A stretch of DNA of 64,000 nucleotides. Origin: Amphiura filiformis (lineage: Eukaryota; Echinodermata; Ophiuroidea; Amphilepidida; Amphiuridae). Location of the stretch: positions 44,533,613-44,597,612 of the forward strand of contig NC_092637.1 of NCBI RefSeq assembly GCF_039555335.1. The letters run 5' to 3'. The position numbers were made by a program, and so were the translations under genes. Of the stretch, positions 11,392-21,545 are shown one piece after another. How positions within the stretch are numbered: position 1 is the first letter of the stretch; every line of letters begins with the position of its first letter. Under the pieces are notes generated by a model that had not been told where the DNA came from, made no database searches, and was given only the letters and a program-made list of their open reading frames with translations.

Positions 11392-12547
11392 CTTCATCAT
11401 CAGTACCATTCCTCCAGCTGATGTACACTTGTATCATTTGTTTGTTGGAGTCCTTCATCATATCTCCTCCTTCAGGTCCATCATCTCCTTCAAGGACATT
11501 CTGCTCTTCAGTGACAGGAAGTCTCTCAAGATTGTCATCGGCTTCCAAGGGAACATCCAGATCTTCAGCCTCTTGGATAGCATCCTGATTTTCAATTTCA
11601 CAAAAGTTATCATGGTCTTCAGCTTCAATGATCTGATCATCAGTTTCAGTGATGGTGCTATGACTGCTTTCAGTCTCACTAGTTACCCTAGCAACCTTCC
11701 GATTATCAGTCTTGAGCAAAGTGTACTGATCTTCAGCATCCTCACAATCAGTCTCAATTTCAGATTCAGTTTGGGAGCTGTTAGTGTCATCATCACACGC
11801 TGCAGTAGAATTTTCAGTTTCATTCAGGGAGTTGTATTTATAAGCATTTGATTCAATACCAGCACTTGGACTTTGAGTGTCATTCAGGGAGCTTTGAGCA
11901 GTGGTTTCAGTAACATCACTTGGATTTTCAGCTTCATTCAGGGAGCTTTGAGCAATAGTTTCACTGGAAGATGTTGAATTTCCAGTTTCACATACATGTC
12001 CGAAGTTTTGATCAGTGGCCTCAGTGACAGCACTTGGATGTTCAATTTCATTCAGGGAGCTTTGAGAATTAGTTTCACTGACATCAGTGTGATGTTCACT
12101 CTCATTCAGGCAGCTCTGTGCAGTGGTCTCACTGAAATAATTTAAATGTTCAATTTCATTGATAGAGCTCTGAGCATTAGTCTCACTGATGTCACTGAGC
12201 TTGTCAATCTCATTATGGGAGCTTTGAGCAGTGGTACGATTGTCAGCACTTGAATGTACAGTTTCATGCAGACTGCTTGACATACTTTGAGACTCATTAT
12301 GAGCATTCAAATTTTGGTTTTGCGTTCCACAGAGGGCGGTCTCATTATCAGTACCATCTGTACTCTGGTCCACCGTTGTTCCTAAATTCTCATCAGTCAA
12401 TCTGTTGTCTTCCTCCATTGCTAGAGAAGTATGAGGAGGCAGCTCAGGGATGGGAGTGTTGTCATCGCTGCTGGTTGCCTGGACAACTACATTTTGTCTG
12501 GGGCTTAGTCCCCCATCTTGGGGGATTTCATCATCATCAGTCTCCAT
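11392..12547 (-). CDS. Poly-C2H2 zinc-finger protein, gene A, acidic exon 1
   Basis: First coding exon, 385 codons plus one base, starting METDDDEIPQDGGLSPRQ. The same start and first 18 residues occur in gene B, which supports the ATG. The product is acidic, rich in Ser/Thr/Asn/Glu and without zinc fingers, so it may act as a protein-interaction or activation region (inference). Residues about 85-250 are an imperfect peptide repeat of about 20 residues built on the theme SETxAQSSLNEIEHxSxV, absent from gene B. The end ISWRNGTDDE is conserved with B and precedes the donor GAAG|GTAGGG. A pyrimidine-rich acceptor ending GAACAG lies 70 bases upstream of the ATG (exon start about 12617), so an upstream 5' UTR exon is likely. 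Confidence 0.8.
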
Positions 12548-12617
12548 CTTGTAAGTTTATGGTACGGTAGCATCTATGGTGAAGTGTACAAATTGTGAGC
12601 AAAACTTTGTTGATGAT
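12548..12617 (-). promoter_or_regulatory. 5' UTR part of gene A exon 1 with 3' splice site
   Basis: On the minus strand the tract CTTTTCTTTATTTTTGAACAG ends at an AG, followed by ATCATCAACAAAG and, 70 bases on, the start codon. The same AG and downstream bases occur upstream of gene B (20987) and in a third copy at 13410. This indicates an upstream untranslated exon, not a transcription start at this point. Confidence 0.5.
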
Positions 12618-13318
12618 CTGTTCAAAAATAAAGAAAAGGAAAATGAGTTCTAAATAAATCGCAGTCCGTAAACAAGATCTAGTTTAAGATTTCTCATCAC
12701 CAAATAATGTCTCTAAAGGCCTTCCATCCTTATACATTGTTTTTACATTTCAGTAAACCATAAAGGAATATCAAAAATTAAAAAAATTGAGCAGATTTTG
12801 TGAAAAATTTGTGCCAGGTATTAATTGTAGGCTTGGATCCAAGCATCTCCCAAAATTTTAACAGACTCTGTGTTTTTTATTCAGATTTTAAATGTATTTC
12901 TCTATTCTGGAAATGGGATGAGCAAACTTGATAGTCTTCGCAGTCCAGTAATTTGAAATTCAATGGTCACCAATATATTTCTTTGTTTGTTTACTTGCTT
13001 GTTTGTTTGTCTTTCAGGAAAATATTACATCAAAAAATTGAGTCGCATCGTAAGCAGAGTCTTAGCTAGAAATTGAGAGTTGCCAGTCATTTGAATAAAA
13101 TTGCCTGTCCTAATTTGACCTTTAAAACATTTACCAGACGTCTATTGCCCATTGGGGGTTCAAAGAGTTCAAATATGTGCTGATGGCTATCAAAGACCCT
13201 GATCGTAAGGTAGGTAGAACCATTTGAATAGAACCCATTTTGTACACAAAGTATAGGGAAATTTATTAGTATTGTGCTACCTTTTAAAACTATAATCAAA
13301 ATAATAGCAGGTACTCAC

Positions 13319-13410
13319 AAGTCACATCCAATATGAGTCCGCCTCAATCATGTGATATGGTATCATCAACTGTGAAGTGCAGAAGTTGTGAGCATAACAT
13401 TGTAGATGAT
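13319..13410 (-). other. Candidate alternative 5' exon (duplicated exon-1 leader)
   Basis: On the minus strand TTTTTATTTTCTAACAG|ATCATC begins the segment and GTGACTT|GTGAGTACC ends it, giving a 92-base exon with good acceptor and donor. It is a divergent copy of the leader just upstream of gene A's ATG, followed in both by the same ACAAGATCTAGTTTA block. It could be an upstream or alternative untranslated exon of gene A. The plus strand has an open frame over it (13333-13605), but splice-signal conservation explains the similarity better. Confidence 0.4.
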
Positions 13411-14266
13411 CTGTTAGAAAATAAAAAGAAAAGGAAAATGATGGCAGTCCATAATACACAAGATCTAGTTTATAAGGCCCATTCAGTGACTTGCTCATCC
13501 GGACGATATATCCAAATTAAGATTTTGGTACCTTTGTCATTGTCATATATATCTAGATGTGCTAACATAGCCTGCGAGTGGTTCAGCCAAAAGCAGTGTA
13601 TTTAAGACGAAATATGACATTTTACACGAATCTATAATTTAGATACTGACAGTATATCTAAATTAGCTACATATCCCGCTACATATATTTGAATGGGGCT
13701 TCAATTTCGTCAGTACTACTGTTTTCTTCGTTTTTTTTGCCAAATTTGTCATTTCAAAAATACCAAATGACAATTTGAATGACTTGTCCTTCACTTTTAA
13801 ACAATTTATAAACAATTTTAATTTTTTTACACTTGCGCTGGGATCACTGAACACCTCTCTTCGTTGTCATGATTCTGAGAAAATAACCAGAGAAAATTGC
13901 TGATTCCAACCAGTTTTTATGTCTTTCCTCACAACACTGGAAAGTTCTCAGTGTATTGTAGGCTCCTTCTAACTATTTCTTGCTGCCCTAAAAAAAAAAA
14001 ACCAACAAAAAAAAACACCATCCCAGAGCCCAGAAGCCTCGAACCGAGGCTACGAGTAGGCCTACACACAATATTTTCATCGACCCGTCTGTCTGCTGAA
14101 CTATATACCCATCATAATGACGTCATTAATTATAAATATGCAGGTTTTTTTATTCTAAACAGTATTTTACTTAGAAGTACGAGGACATGATTAAATCACA
14201 TGTAACACGTCATGAAATATATTTGTATAACACTCTACATTTGTAGGTTTGGAGTAGGCCTATACT

Positions 14267-14483
14267 CAGTGTTCGAAATAAGCACTTATCCTCTTGTCCT
14301 CTTGTCCAAAAATCACTGGGGACAACCATATTGAGATATGTACTTATCCTCTGGACAACCATTATATTTTTCCTCTTAAATATGACACATTTTGGGGACA
14401 ACCAAAATGTTTTGAGGACAAGCAGAATTTATGCTTTAGTTGTCCTCGGGACAACCTCCATATTTTCCTTATTTCGGACACTG
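14267..14483. mobile_element. hAT-type MITE, GTCC-interior variant, copy 1
   Basis: The ends CAGTGTTCGAAATAAG and CTTATTTCGGACACTG are flanked by a perfect 8-bp duplication CCTATACT (14259-14266 and 14484-14491). The interior repeats TGTCCTC and GGGGACAACC. The copy at 16715 is nearly identical. Confidence 0.9.
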
Positions 14484-15082
14484 CCTATACTGTATACATT
14501 TCTACAAACGGGGAATTGAACTTACATGAATTCCGGCAGGGAACAAACTTTCCGGAATCGGAGTGTCAGCAGATATGAAAAGCGGATCAAAATGGTACCC
14601 TAACTCCGAATTGCGTTACAATTTAACAAACAATTTTAAAACTACCCCTTTTCATGAAAATCAGCGTTTTTGACCCCTTAACGCGTCACGCGCTGAACAT
14701 GCTCAACCAAGAAAAAACACCCCTTTTCACACGTTTTTTTTAGTCACGCATGCTTACATCATTATATTTGAGCCTCAACCGTAGGATCCTCCACCCCTGA
14801 CTTCAAATCGTTTGAATTGCAATATCTCAAGAAGTAAATAAAGTGTGAAGTTTTTTCTTTCCACAAATTGAGCTAGTAAAATAAAATAAGCAACAAAATG
14901 AGACCAAAACTAGTTCAGTACCTGAGCCATGCTTGAGTTCTGGGACAAAACGTCCCAAATAAAATGTAACGCCTCCACCTTTTCCTATACCCCAATTCAA
15001 TTATTCATAACGCACGACCCAATCCGCCAATGTCTGTTTTGCTATACAAATATAAATCAACACTAAATTATGCCCTGAATAT

Positions 15083-15398
15083 ATAAAAGGTGAATTTGCC
15101 ATAATAATAAGTATAGAGGCCGTCAGCGTGACGTCATATGCCGCCATCTTGTGGGTACATGCTGCGATGGTCTTCGATCTACATGCGTGAACAGCAAAAT
15201 CACCGTGGTGATGCGTGATAACACCTGCGTGGCAGGCTGCGCCCTGCGCGTAGTGTCCGACGCAGAATCCCGTGTATCATTTGTACCCACAAGATGGCGA
15301 AAGGCTGACGGCCTCTATTGTATAATTTGTAAGCTTACAAAAATAGGTGAATTTGCCATAATAATAAGTATTGTATAATTTGTAAGCTTACAAAAATG
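15083..15398 (+). repeat. 55-bp direct duplication, first copy disrupted by a MITE
   Basis: The segment AGGTGAATTTGCCATAATAA through TTTGTAAGCTTACAAAAAT occurs twice in tandem. In the first copy the MITE at 15114-15317 interrupts it after AATAATAAGTA. The second copy (from about 15343) is intact and shows the original junction AAGTATTG. Confidence 0.8.
15114..15317. mobile_element. MITE with TAGAGGCC termini
   Basis: TAGAGGCCGTCAGCGTGACG at the left and GCTGACGGCCTCTA at the right form inverted ends, continued inward by CCGCCATCTTGTGGGTACA / TGTACCCACAAGATGGCG. The neighbouring intact duplicate gives the empty site AAGTA|TTG. The element at 47813-48052 has the same terminal TAGAGGCC. Confidence 0.8.
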
Positions 15399-15632
15399 TA
15401 TGTCTTTCCTCATCATCTGGATTCATTTCATGATTGATCATAATCTTTACATTGTCATTGCATTGCCATTGAAAACATTAATAAACAATAAACATACTCA
15501 TGATACTGTACATCAAATATCATTCATGTCAAATAAAATAACATCATATCCATGAATCAAAGCTTTTCATTAATCACTATTGAGAAAGTTGTGAATTATT
15601 TTATTCACATTAATATATTAAAGTATATGGTC

Positions 15633-15910
15633 AATCTTACGTCTTAATCTCCGTCGTAATACATATCAAAAATGTCAGTAGATTCTATCACATTGCTTTT
15701 CCAATGTTTTCCCAAGAGTGGATTTACTTTTTCGTGGGGTTTTTCTTATCAAGATAGGGTATCGGGGCTCATTGCACAAATTTACACGCTTGGGCGATAT
15801 CGTGTTTTTACGTCCATGTCAAAATACACCAAACCCCACGAAAAATAAACATAACGGAGAATTTGCTTGCATTTTCATTGCTGTCGCGACGGATATCAGG
15901 ACGTAAGATT
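15633..15910. mobile_element. Probable MITE with AATCTTACGTC ends
   Basis: AATCTTACGTCTTAATCTCC and GGATATCAGGACGTAAGATT are imperfect inverted complements at the two ends. Inside, a smaller inverted pair TTTTTCGTGGGGTTT / AAACCCCACGAAAAA is visible. No coding capacity. Confidence 0.5.
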
Positions 15911-16058
15911 TGAAATAGTTATAAACCTTCTCATTATAAAGTAATTAATAAAATCTTTTGATTTTGATGGTGTATTTTTATGTTTTACATAAAGATTTAT
16001 CATGCATTGCAGATTGTAAGCTTAAAGTTAAGCTTACCAGCAGTACTGTAGGCCTATA

Positions 16059-16271
16059 TACTAAAATGCAGAAAACCTTTTACGAGCGCGACTACCGTGA
16101 TGTTGCAAATTCGGCGCTAACAACGCGTACGGCGCACAGTTCATTCATAAATTTCCACTCGGCAACAACAGATCGCCTCAGCAGCCAATCAGAGACAAGT
16201 GCGTGCAACGCAGTAAATACGCGATGTATCCTTACAATATGCGCTCGTCTAAGGTTTTCTGCATTTTAGTA
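16059..16271. mobile_element. Mariner-type MITE with TA duplication
   Basis: The ends TACTAAAATGCAGAAAACC and GGTTTTCTGCATTTTAGTA are inverted complements, bordered by TA on both sides. The interior is relatively GC-rich, with many CGCG-type dinucleotides. Confidence 0.8.
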
Positions 16272-16304
16272 TAGTGTATTGCATTTTCCACCCTGATGTG
16301 ACAT

Positions 16305-16480
16305 CTGGATCCGGGGGGCGATTATTTTTTTCGTACATCATATTTGTAAATTTTAATTTTTTCCGTTTTTCAAAATCAAACTCACTGAAAAAATTTTCTG
16401 AAAAATCAACTGATTTTACATGTACGCGTTACAAATATGATACGTACAAAAAAATTTATCACATATCCGGGGGGGCACAT
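16305..16480. mobile_element. Small foldback element
   Basis: TTTTTTTCGTACATCATATTTG and CAAATATGATACGTACAAAAA form imperfect inverted arms, with GGGGGG runs next to ATCCGG at the outer ends. No target duplication identified. Confidence 0.45.
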
Positions 16481-16714
16481 CAAAAAATTTTGGTGGGTCT
16501 TTGGGAGCTGAGTGTGTACCGGTAATAATGGGTAAAAGGAGGTCTTGGAGCTGCGAACAAGTAAAATTGGGGACTTTTGGAGCTGCGAACAGTCAAAACC
16601 GCCCAATTTATAGGCCTAAAACCTATCAATATCCTCATGCATGCATGTATTATACATACATACATGGATACATTTAAGTTCGTCTCAAAGCCCCTGCCCT
16701 GTCATGCCTGTGCG

Positions 16715-16924
16715 CAGTGTTCGAAATAAGCACTTATCCTCTTGTCCTCTTGTCCAAAAATCACTGGGGACAACCATATGTACTTATCCTCTGGACAACC
16801 ACTATATATTACCTCTTAAATATGGCACATTTTGGGGACAACCAAAATGTTTTGAGGACAAGCAGAATTTATGCTTAAAGTTGTCCTCGGGACAACCTCC
16901 ACATTTTCCTTATTTCGGACACTG
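16715..16924. mobile_element. hAT-type MITE, GTCC-interior variant, copy 2
   Basis: Same termini as the copy at 14267 and nearly the same interior, flanked by a different perfect 8-bp duplication CCTGTGCG (16707-16714 and 16925-16932). The two independent target duplications confirm mobility. Confidence 0.9.
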
Positions 16925-17399
16925 CCTGTGCGCATTAAACCAGCTGGATTGAGCCATTTTAAGGTTTCGAGTGTTAATTATCACAGATGTCAACTCCAGG
17001 GATGTGCACCGCAGCACCTCTTCCATTTTTTTTTTCGGTGTGGTGGTAGATATTGATGAGAAAGGAAAATGATGAAATTGAAAATTTGAGCTTCATACTC
17101 CATTTCGTTTTCCCGTGGCAGCAATTTAGGGGGGTTAGCGTAAAAAATGTGTCGCGACGCGAAAGACGATGTTTGGAGGTCCATAAATGTATAAAGGGAA
17201 CCCCTACAACTTTGAAAAGAATGGGTTTTTTTGTGTAGAATTCAAATCTGGCATCAGAAAACGTGTAACTCTCTTACTTTAGATATTGGGCCCTCAAAAT
17301 GCAACTTTGTCCCTTTGACCAATTCCCCCCCCCCCCCTTGTGCGCATGCCAAATTTTAGGGATCCCAATTTACAAACCTTAAATGCATGGTCTGGATAC

Positions 17400-18095
17400 A
17401 TTACCCTCCCCAGGGCTCATAATTATTGCACAATAATTAGGCAAAAAAAAATTGTTTGTTTGTCTTTTTTTACAGATATTGCACTTGATGAAACTGACAA
17501 TTTGAAGACTTGTAAATAAGTCAAAACACACATCACTTTAACTGGTTTAACTCTTGAGATGGTTCTGCATGTTATACTGTTCATTTTCTTTACATTTTCC
17601 TTCTTTAAATTTATACTAACCACTGTTTTACTAGCACATTTAACGCAAATTTAAAAAAAAAAAAAAAAAAAAGCAGGGTCGGGACCATTATACACGGTCG
17701 GTCGGACGTGGACAAACAAACAATTTTTTGGGGGGGCCTTATTGTAAAATTTCTGAACGGCCCGCCAAAAATTGCTTGCCCCCCTCTCTCTCGGCCTGCC
17801 AAAACTCGCTTGCCCCCCCCTACCTCTCGGCCCGCTAAATAATCTTTCCCCCCTTTAGACATGCCAAATTTTTGGATCCCAATTTGCAAACCTTTTAAAA
17901 TGGTCTAGATATGTGTTGCAGGAAAATTTGCATAAATTGTTTCCGTACTGTTTTCCTAAGCCTTTTTTATAGAGTGTTTTATTTAAAAGGCGCTCCATGA
18001 ATGCGACAAAATTGCTTCCCCCCCTTTCGGGCTTGCCAAAAATGTCTTGCCCCCCCCTCCCCCAGGGCTTAGGCCTATAATTATTGCACAGCCCC
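17400..18095. repeat. Repeat with GCATAATTATTGCACA ends and GGGGGCAAG motifs
   Basis: The ends carry AGGGCTCATAATTATTGCAC (left) and CCTATAATTATTGCACAGCC (right), in the same orientation. The interior repeats CTTGCCCCCC and CGGCCTGCCAAAA and shares a block TACTGTTTTCCTAAG with 43998-44290. The copy at 59404-59880 has related ends and motifs. A poly-A tract lies at 17652-17672. Confidence 0.5.
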
Positions 18096-18837
18096 TTAAT
18101 ATTTGGTCAATTTTCGGAAATAAGGGCCAAAAATATACATAAATGTGCTTTTAGGGTGTGTTTGTATTGCGACAATCAAGCCCAAAGACTTGTACAAAGA
18201 CTAATTTTTAGTTAAAAAGGCATTCTAACTTTTGGAAAACACATTTTCTTATATTTTCGATAGCCAATTATAGGCTAATGAATGTTGATTCTTAATTTCC
18301 TGTCATCCGCCTGCATCACCTTTTCAATTTGACCAACTTTCATTATTTTCATAAAAAAGTCAATTATCTGAAAATTGAGATGGAAATAATCAAAATCAAA
18401 ACTCTCAAAATGTCTGGCATCCCCTGCTGATCACAATCATCAGTTTTAGGGGTAGAGGATGTAGTAAATAATGGACATTTAAGGATTATATCTCATCATG
18501 TTTCTAGTGATTACAAAAATTGCATACCGGTATTTCTTTTCATTTTAAAATAAAAAATGTCTGTAATGATGATCTATGCATGCCTGTTTTGAGATGGTCT
18601 TTCATCAACAATATAGGTAATAGATGAATGAAAGTTTTGACAATAATGAAATTTTCCAAAATATTAAATGAATAATGAAATCATGTACCTCAGTCATATT
18701 TCACTGAAAAAAATGTGACGGGAAAACTAATTTCATCAAAAATAACATAAAAATATTCAAATTTTGAAATAATTGTTTTGGGGCCATTTTCCCTCAAATT
18801 GTCCAAATATTAAAATTTGACTTGCCAGTTAGAACTA

Positions 18838-19721
18838 AGGGGCTGTCCATAATTTTCGCCATTTTCACTTACGTACAAAGCGTCACGTAACTTTTTACCC
18901 CCTCCCTCCCTCGAAGTTACGCATACAAATAAAATGGCGAAGTATTTGAGTACTACTTATAGCAAAATTGAGATGTTGGGTTGGGGTTTTGGTTAGAGTT
19001 AAGGTTACGGTTTGATTAGGGTTAGGGCTAGTGTTCCAGGAGAACAGTTGGTTCTGGATTAATATTTTTACAGATAAGTTAAGAAATGCTAAAAAAAACC
19101 TTCCTTTTAAACCATATTTTCATGAAAACGAGAGCCATCAATAAATTAAAATATAGCTTAAAATGCAGCCCGAATCTTAACTAAAAAACCAATGCACCCC
19201 AAAATCTACCGAACACCCCAATACTCTCTTTTCCACTAAGAACCCCCGGGATCACATCATATATAGGGGAACCAGGGGGACTTCCTTTTGGCATATTTGG
19301 TGTATATTCTTGCAATTTTGACTATATGTGTTTTGTCGCAACAGTGACAATCCACACTTGAGCCTCTGCTGCCATTGATCCTATCGCAGATAGAAATATT
19401 TTCTTAATGTATTTTGGTATGAAATAAAATTAAGCATAATGTACCACTGTGCATAGACTCTAAAATAAAGAGAAGAGAAAATCATTGTTTGCATGGCATG
19501 TTATAGAAATTGTTAGAACGAATTGAACAATTTTAGGTCAATTGGTTATAACTTATGAATAAAATAATGGAAAATACCATAATTTTTCACTTTCATTTTT
19601 TTATTGCTCAAACAAATCGCCATTTTTCTTACGTACACATGCCCAGGATTTTTACCCCCTCCCTCCCTCTTACGTACGCTTTGTACTTAAGTGAAAATGG
19701 CGAAAATTATGGACGGCCCCT
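18838..19721. mobile_element. TIR element, 884 bp, about 47-bp TIRs
   Basis: The ends AGGGGCTGTCCATAATTTTC and GAAAATTATGGACGGCCCCT, continuing with GCCATTTTCACTTACGTAC / GTACTTAAGTGAAAATGGC, are inverted complements. A direct AACTA flanks both sides (18833-18837 and 19722-19726). No transposase frame is visible, so it is non-autonomous. Confidence 0.75.
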
Positions 19722-19769
19722 AACTATCAAAATAGGATTTAGCTATGTTTCATTTGGCAAAAGGAGATA

Positions 19770-20021
19770 ATATGTGACACGATCAAGGGAAATGAGTCGG
19801 ATGTCGCTAATATTGATTTTGAGATATTGGCAAAGAAAGTATTAAAATTCTTTTGTTTTATATTGTTTTCAGCGATTGATAAATTGACGTAACTTCACAA
19901 AGAAAAGTCGTATCAACATGGGGTTTCTGAAAGCTCTGAATGTCATCTTAAGAAACATGTGTAAAACTCATTTTCGACCAGGGCCGACATGTGACTCATT
20001 CCCCTTGATCATGTCAGATAT
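19770..20021. mobile_element. MITE with ATATGTGACACGATCAAGGG ends, copy 1
   Basis: The left end ATATGTGACACGATCAAGGG and the right end CCCCTTGATCATGTCAGATAT are inverted, with about 29-bp arms ending in ATGAGTC / GACTCAT. A second copy at 28173-28431 shares the whole interior. Confidence 0.8.
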
Positions 20022-20209
20022 GCTTTTATTCCAAAAAATTACTGCTGTATTTTTATCCCCACATGGCCTTTACGAGGGGGATATTGCGATAGTGTATTCC
20101 TTCTGTAGGGGTGTGTATGTATGTAGGGTATGTTCCATTTTGGTTAGGTTTTGCCTTCTGCCTATTTTCTCAGAGACTAGGAGCTACTAGGTCTCACGTT
20201 CCTCAAACT

Positions 20210-20723
20210 TGGTGGGTGGGTGGGTGCATCTTGACCCGAGACAGAACAGGTTTGTATTGGTTAGTGGGTCAAGGTCACTGAGGTCATCCAGGGGTCATCT
20301 GAGGTCAAATTAGTAAAAACTCATATGAGCATGAAACTTGGTGGGTACAGTCAACATTTAAAGCCAAATTTTTGGAAGGTCACCAGGGTCATCTGAGGTC
20401 AAATTAGTAAAAACTATCAGATGGGCTTGAAACTTGGTGGGTACAGTCAACATTATAAAGCAAAATGTTTGGAAGGTCATTTTGGGGTCACCAGGGGTCT
20501 TCTGAGGTCAAATTTGTAAAAACTGTCGTATGGGCATGAAATTTTGAGGGTACAGTCTACATTTAGAGCCAAATTTTTGGAAAGTCATTTTGAGGTCACC
20601 AGGGGTCATCTGAGGTCAAATGAGTAAAAACTGTCGGATGGGCATGAAACTTGGTGGGTACAGTCTACATTTAGAGCCAAATTTTTGGAAGGTCCTTTCG
20701 GGGTCACCAGGGGCAGGGGGGCC
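20210..20723 (+). repeat. Tandem repeat, unit about 95-110 bp, GAGGTCAAATTAGTAAAAAC
   Basis: Four to five units repeat the order GGGGTCATCTGAGGTCA, AATTAGTAAAAACT, GGGCATGAAACTTGGTGGGT, ACAGTC and AGCCAAATTTTTGGAAGGTC. Unit starts are seen near 20301, 20394, 20503 and 20612. It resembles the GACCTTTGACC-type arrays inside the Helitron-like elements farther right. Confidence 0.75.
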
Positions 20724-20865
20724 TCTGAGGTACAAGTTTACTGACCGCCCAGCCAGGGGGATCGCATGGTTCGAGAACCGCCTATTTTTCTGGAATAGGG
20801 AGTAGATCTTGTTTACGTACCATGCGATCCCCCTGGCTGGGCGGTCAGTAAACTTGTACCTCAGA
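20724..20865. repeat. 47-bp perfect inverted repeat, strong hairpin
   Basis: 20724-20770 and 20819-20865 are exact inverted complements with a 48-base loop; the outer parts read TCTGAGGTACAAGTTTACTG and CAGTAAACTTGTACCTCAGA. The stem is GC-rich near GCCCAGCCAGGGGGATCGC. It lies at the edge of the preceding tandem repeat and could be the terminal hairpin of a transposon. Confidence 0.85.
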
Positions 20866-20879
20866 TGACCCCTGGTGAC

Positions 20880-20980
20880 CTTCGAAATGCCTTGAGCGCT
20901 CTTAATTGAGTGGATATGTGCCTTGTCGCTATTATTATTATTATTTATTAAAACTCATTTTTTTTTTTTTTTTTTTTTTT
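20880..20980 (+). mobile_element. Retroelement 3' tail with (ATT)n and poly-T
   Basis: GAGCGCTCTTAATTGAGTGG, then ATATGTGCCTTGTCGC, is followed by (ATT)n and a tract of about 24 T. A GCGC-type segment followed by ATT repeats is a common 3' end of invertebrate LINE/SINE retroelements (recognition from family habit, not proven). The homology between arms A and B stops at this tract. Confidence 0.45.
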
Positions 20981-21052
20981 GAACAGATCATCAACAAGGT
21001 TTTGCTGACAATTTCTGCACTTCACAGTGATACCGTACCATAAACTTACAAG

Positions 21053-21545
21053 ATGGAGACTGATGATGATGAAATCCCCCAAGATGGGGGACTAAGCCCC
21101 AGACAAACTAATAATCACAACTCCCTGAATGAAACTAAAAAAATTCCTGCAGCTTGTGATGATGACACTAACAGCTCCCAAAATGAATATGAGACTGATT
21201 GTGAGGGTGCTAAAGATCAGTACACCTTGCTCAAGACTGATAATCAAAAGGTTGCTATGGTAACCAATCAGACTGAAAGCACCATCACTGAAACTGATAA
21301 TGAGAACATTGAAGCTGAAGACCATGATAACTTTTGTGATATTGAAAATCAGGATGCTGTCCAAGAGGCTGAAGATCTGGATGTTACCCTGGAAGCTGAG
21401 GACAATCTTGAGAGCCTTCCTGTCACTGAAGAGCAGAATCTTCTTGAAGGAGATGATGGAACTGAAGGAGGAGAGGTGATGAAGGACTCCAACAAACAAA
21501 TGATACAAGTTTACATCAACTGGAGGAATGGTACTGATGATGAAG
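21053..21545 (+). CDS. Poly-C2H2 zinc-finger protein, gene B, acidic exon 1
   Basis: First coding exon of the inverted paralogue, 164 codons plus one base, beginning METDDDEIPQDGGLSPRQ exactly as in gene A. It is acidic and finger-free, ends INWRNGTDDE, and is followed by the donor GAAG|GTAGGC in phase 1. Relative to gene A, about 220 residues of the serine-rich peptide repeat are missing between SPRQ and NSLNETKKIPAACDDD, so the repeat was either lost here or expanded in A. A splice acceptor (poly-T then GAACAG) lies at 20986, so transcription should start farther upstream, outside the duplicated segment. Confidence 0.8.

Larger units (their letters stand above)
2550..12700 (-). repeat. Left arm of a large inverted segmental duplication
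   Basis: Read in reverse complement, this arm matches about 20,980-28,920 in order. Gene A matches gene B, the 3' flank at 5100-5200 matches 26270-26340 and 26807-26890, the palindromic unit at 4480-4790 matches 27150-28170, and 2560-2765 matches about 28720-28910. Collinearity is broken only by later transposon insertions private to one arm. Identity is high in exons, but I could not compute it. Confidence 0.85.
12618..20986. other. Spacer between the inverted gene arms
   Basis: I see no protein-coding gene. The interval contains a third copy of the 5' exon region (13319-13475), MITEs at 14267, 15114, 15633, 16059, 16305, 16715, 17400, 18838 and 19770, a tandem repeat near 20.2-20.7 kb, a strong hairpin at 20724-20865 and an (ATT)n tail. 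Poly-A, poly-C and poly-T tracts are scattered through it. Stretches 12.7-13.3, 13.5-14.2 and 18.1-18.8 kb show nothing recognisable. Confidence 0.65.

Noticed and set aside
13333-13605. Plus-strand mini-protein with VKCRSC and VDDL motifs
   Set aside because: Similar frames exist in the other leader copies, but the changes are not preferentially silent, and conserved minus-strand splice signals explain the similarity better.
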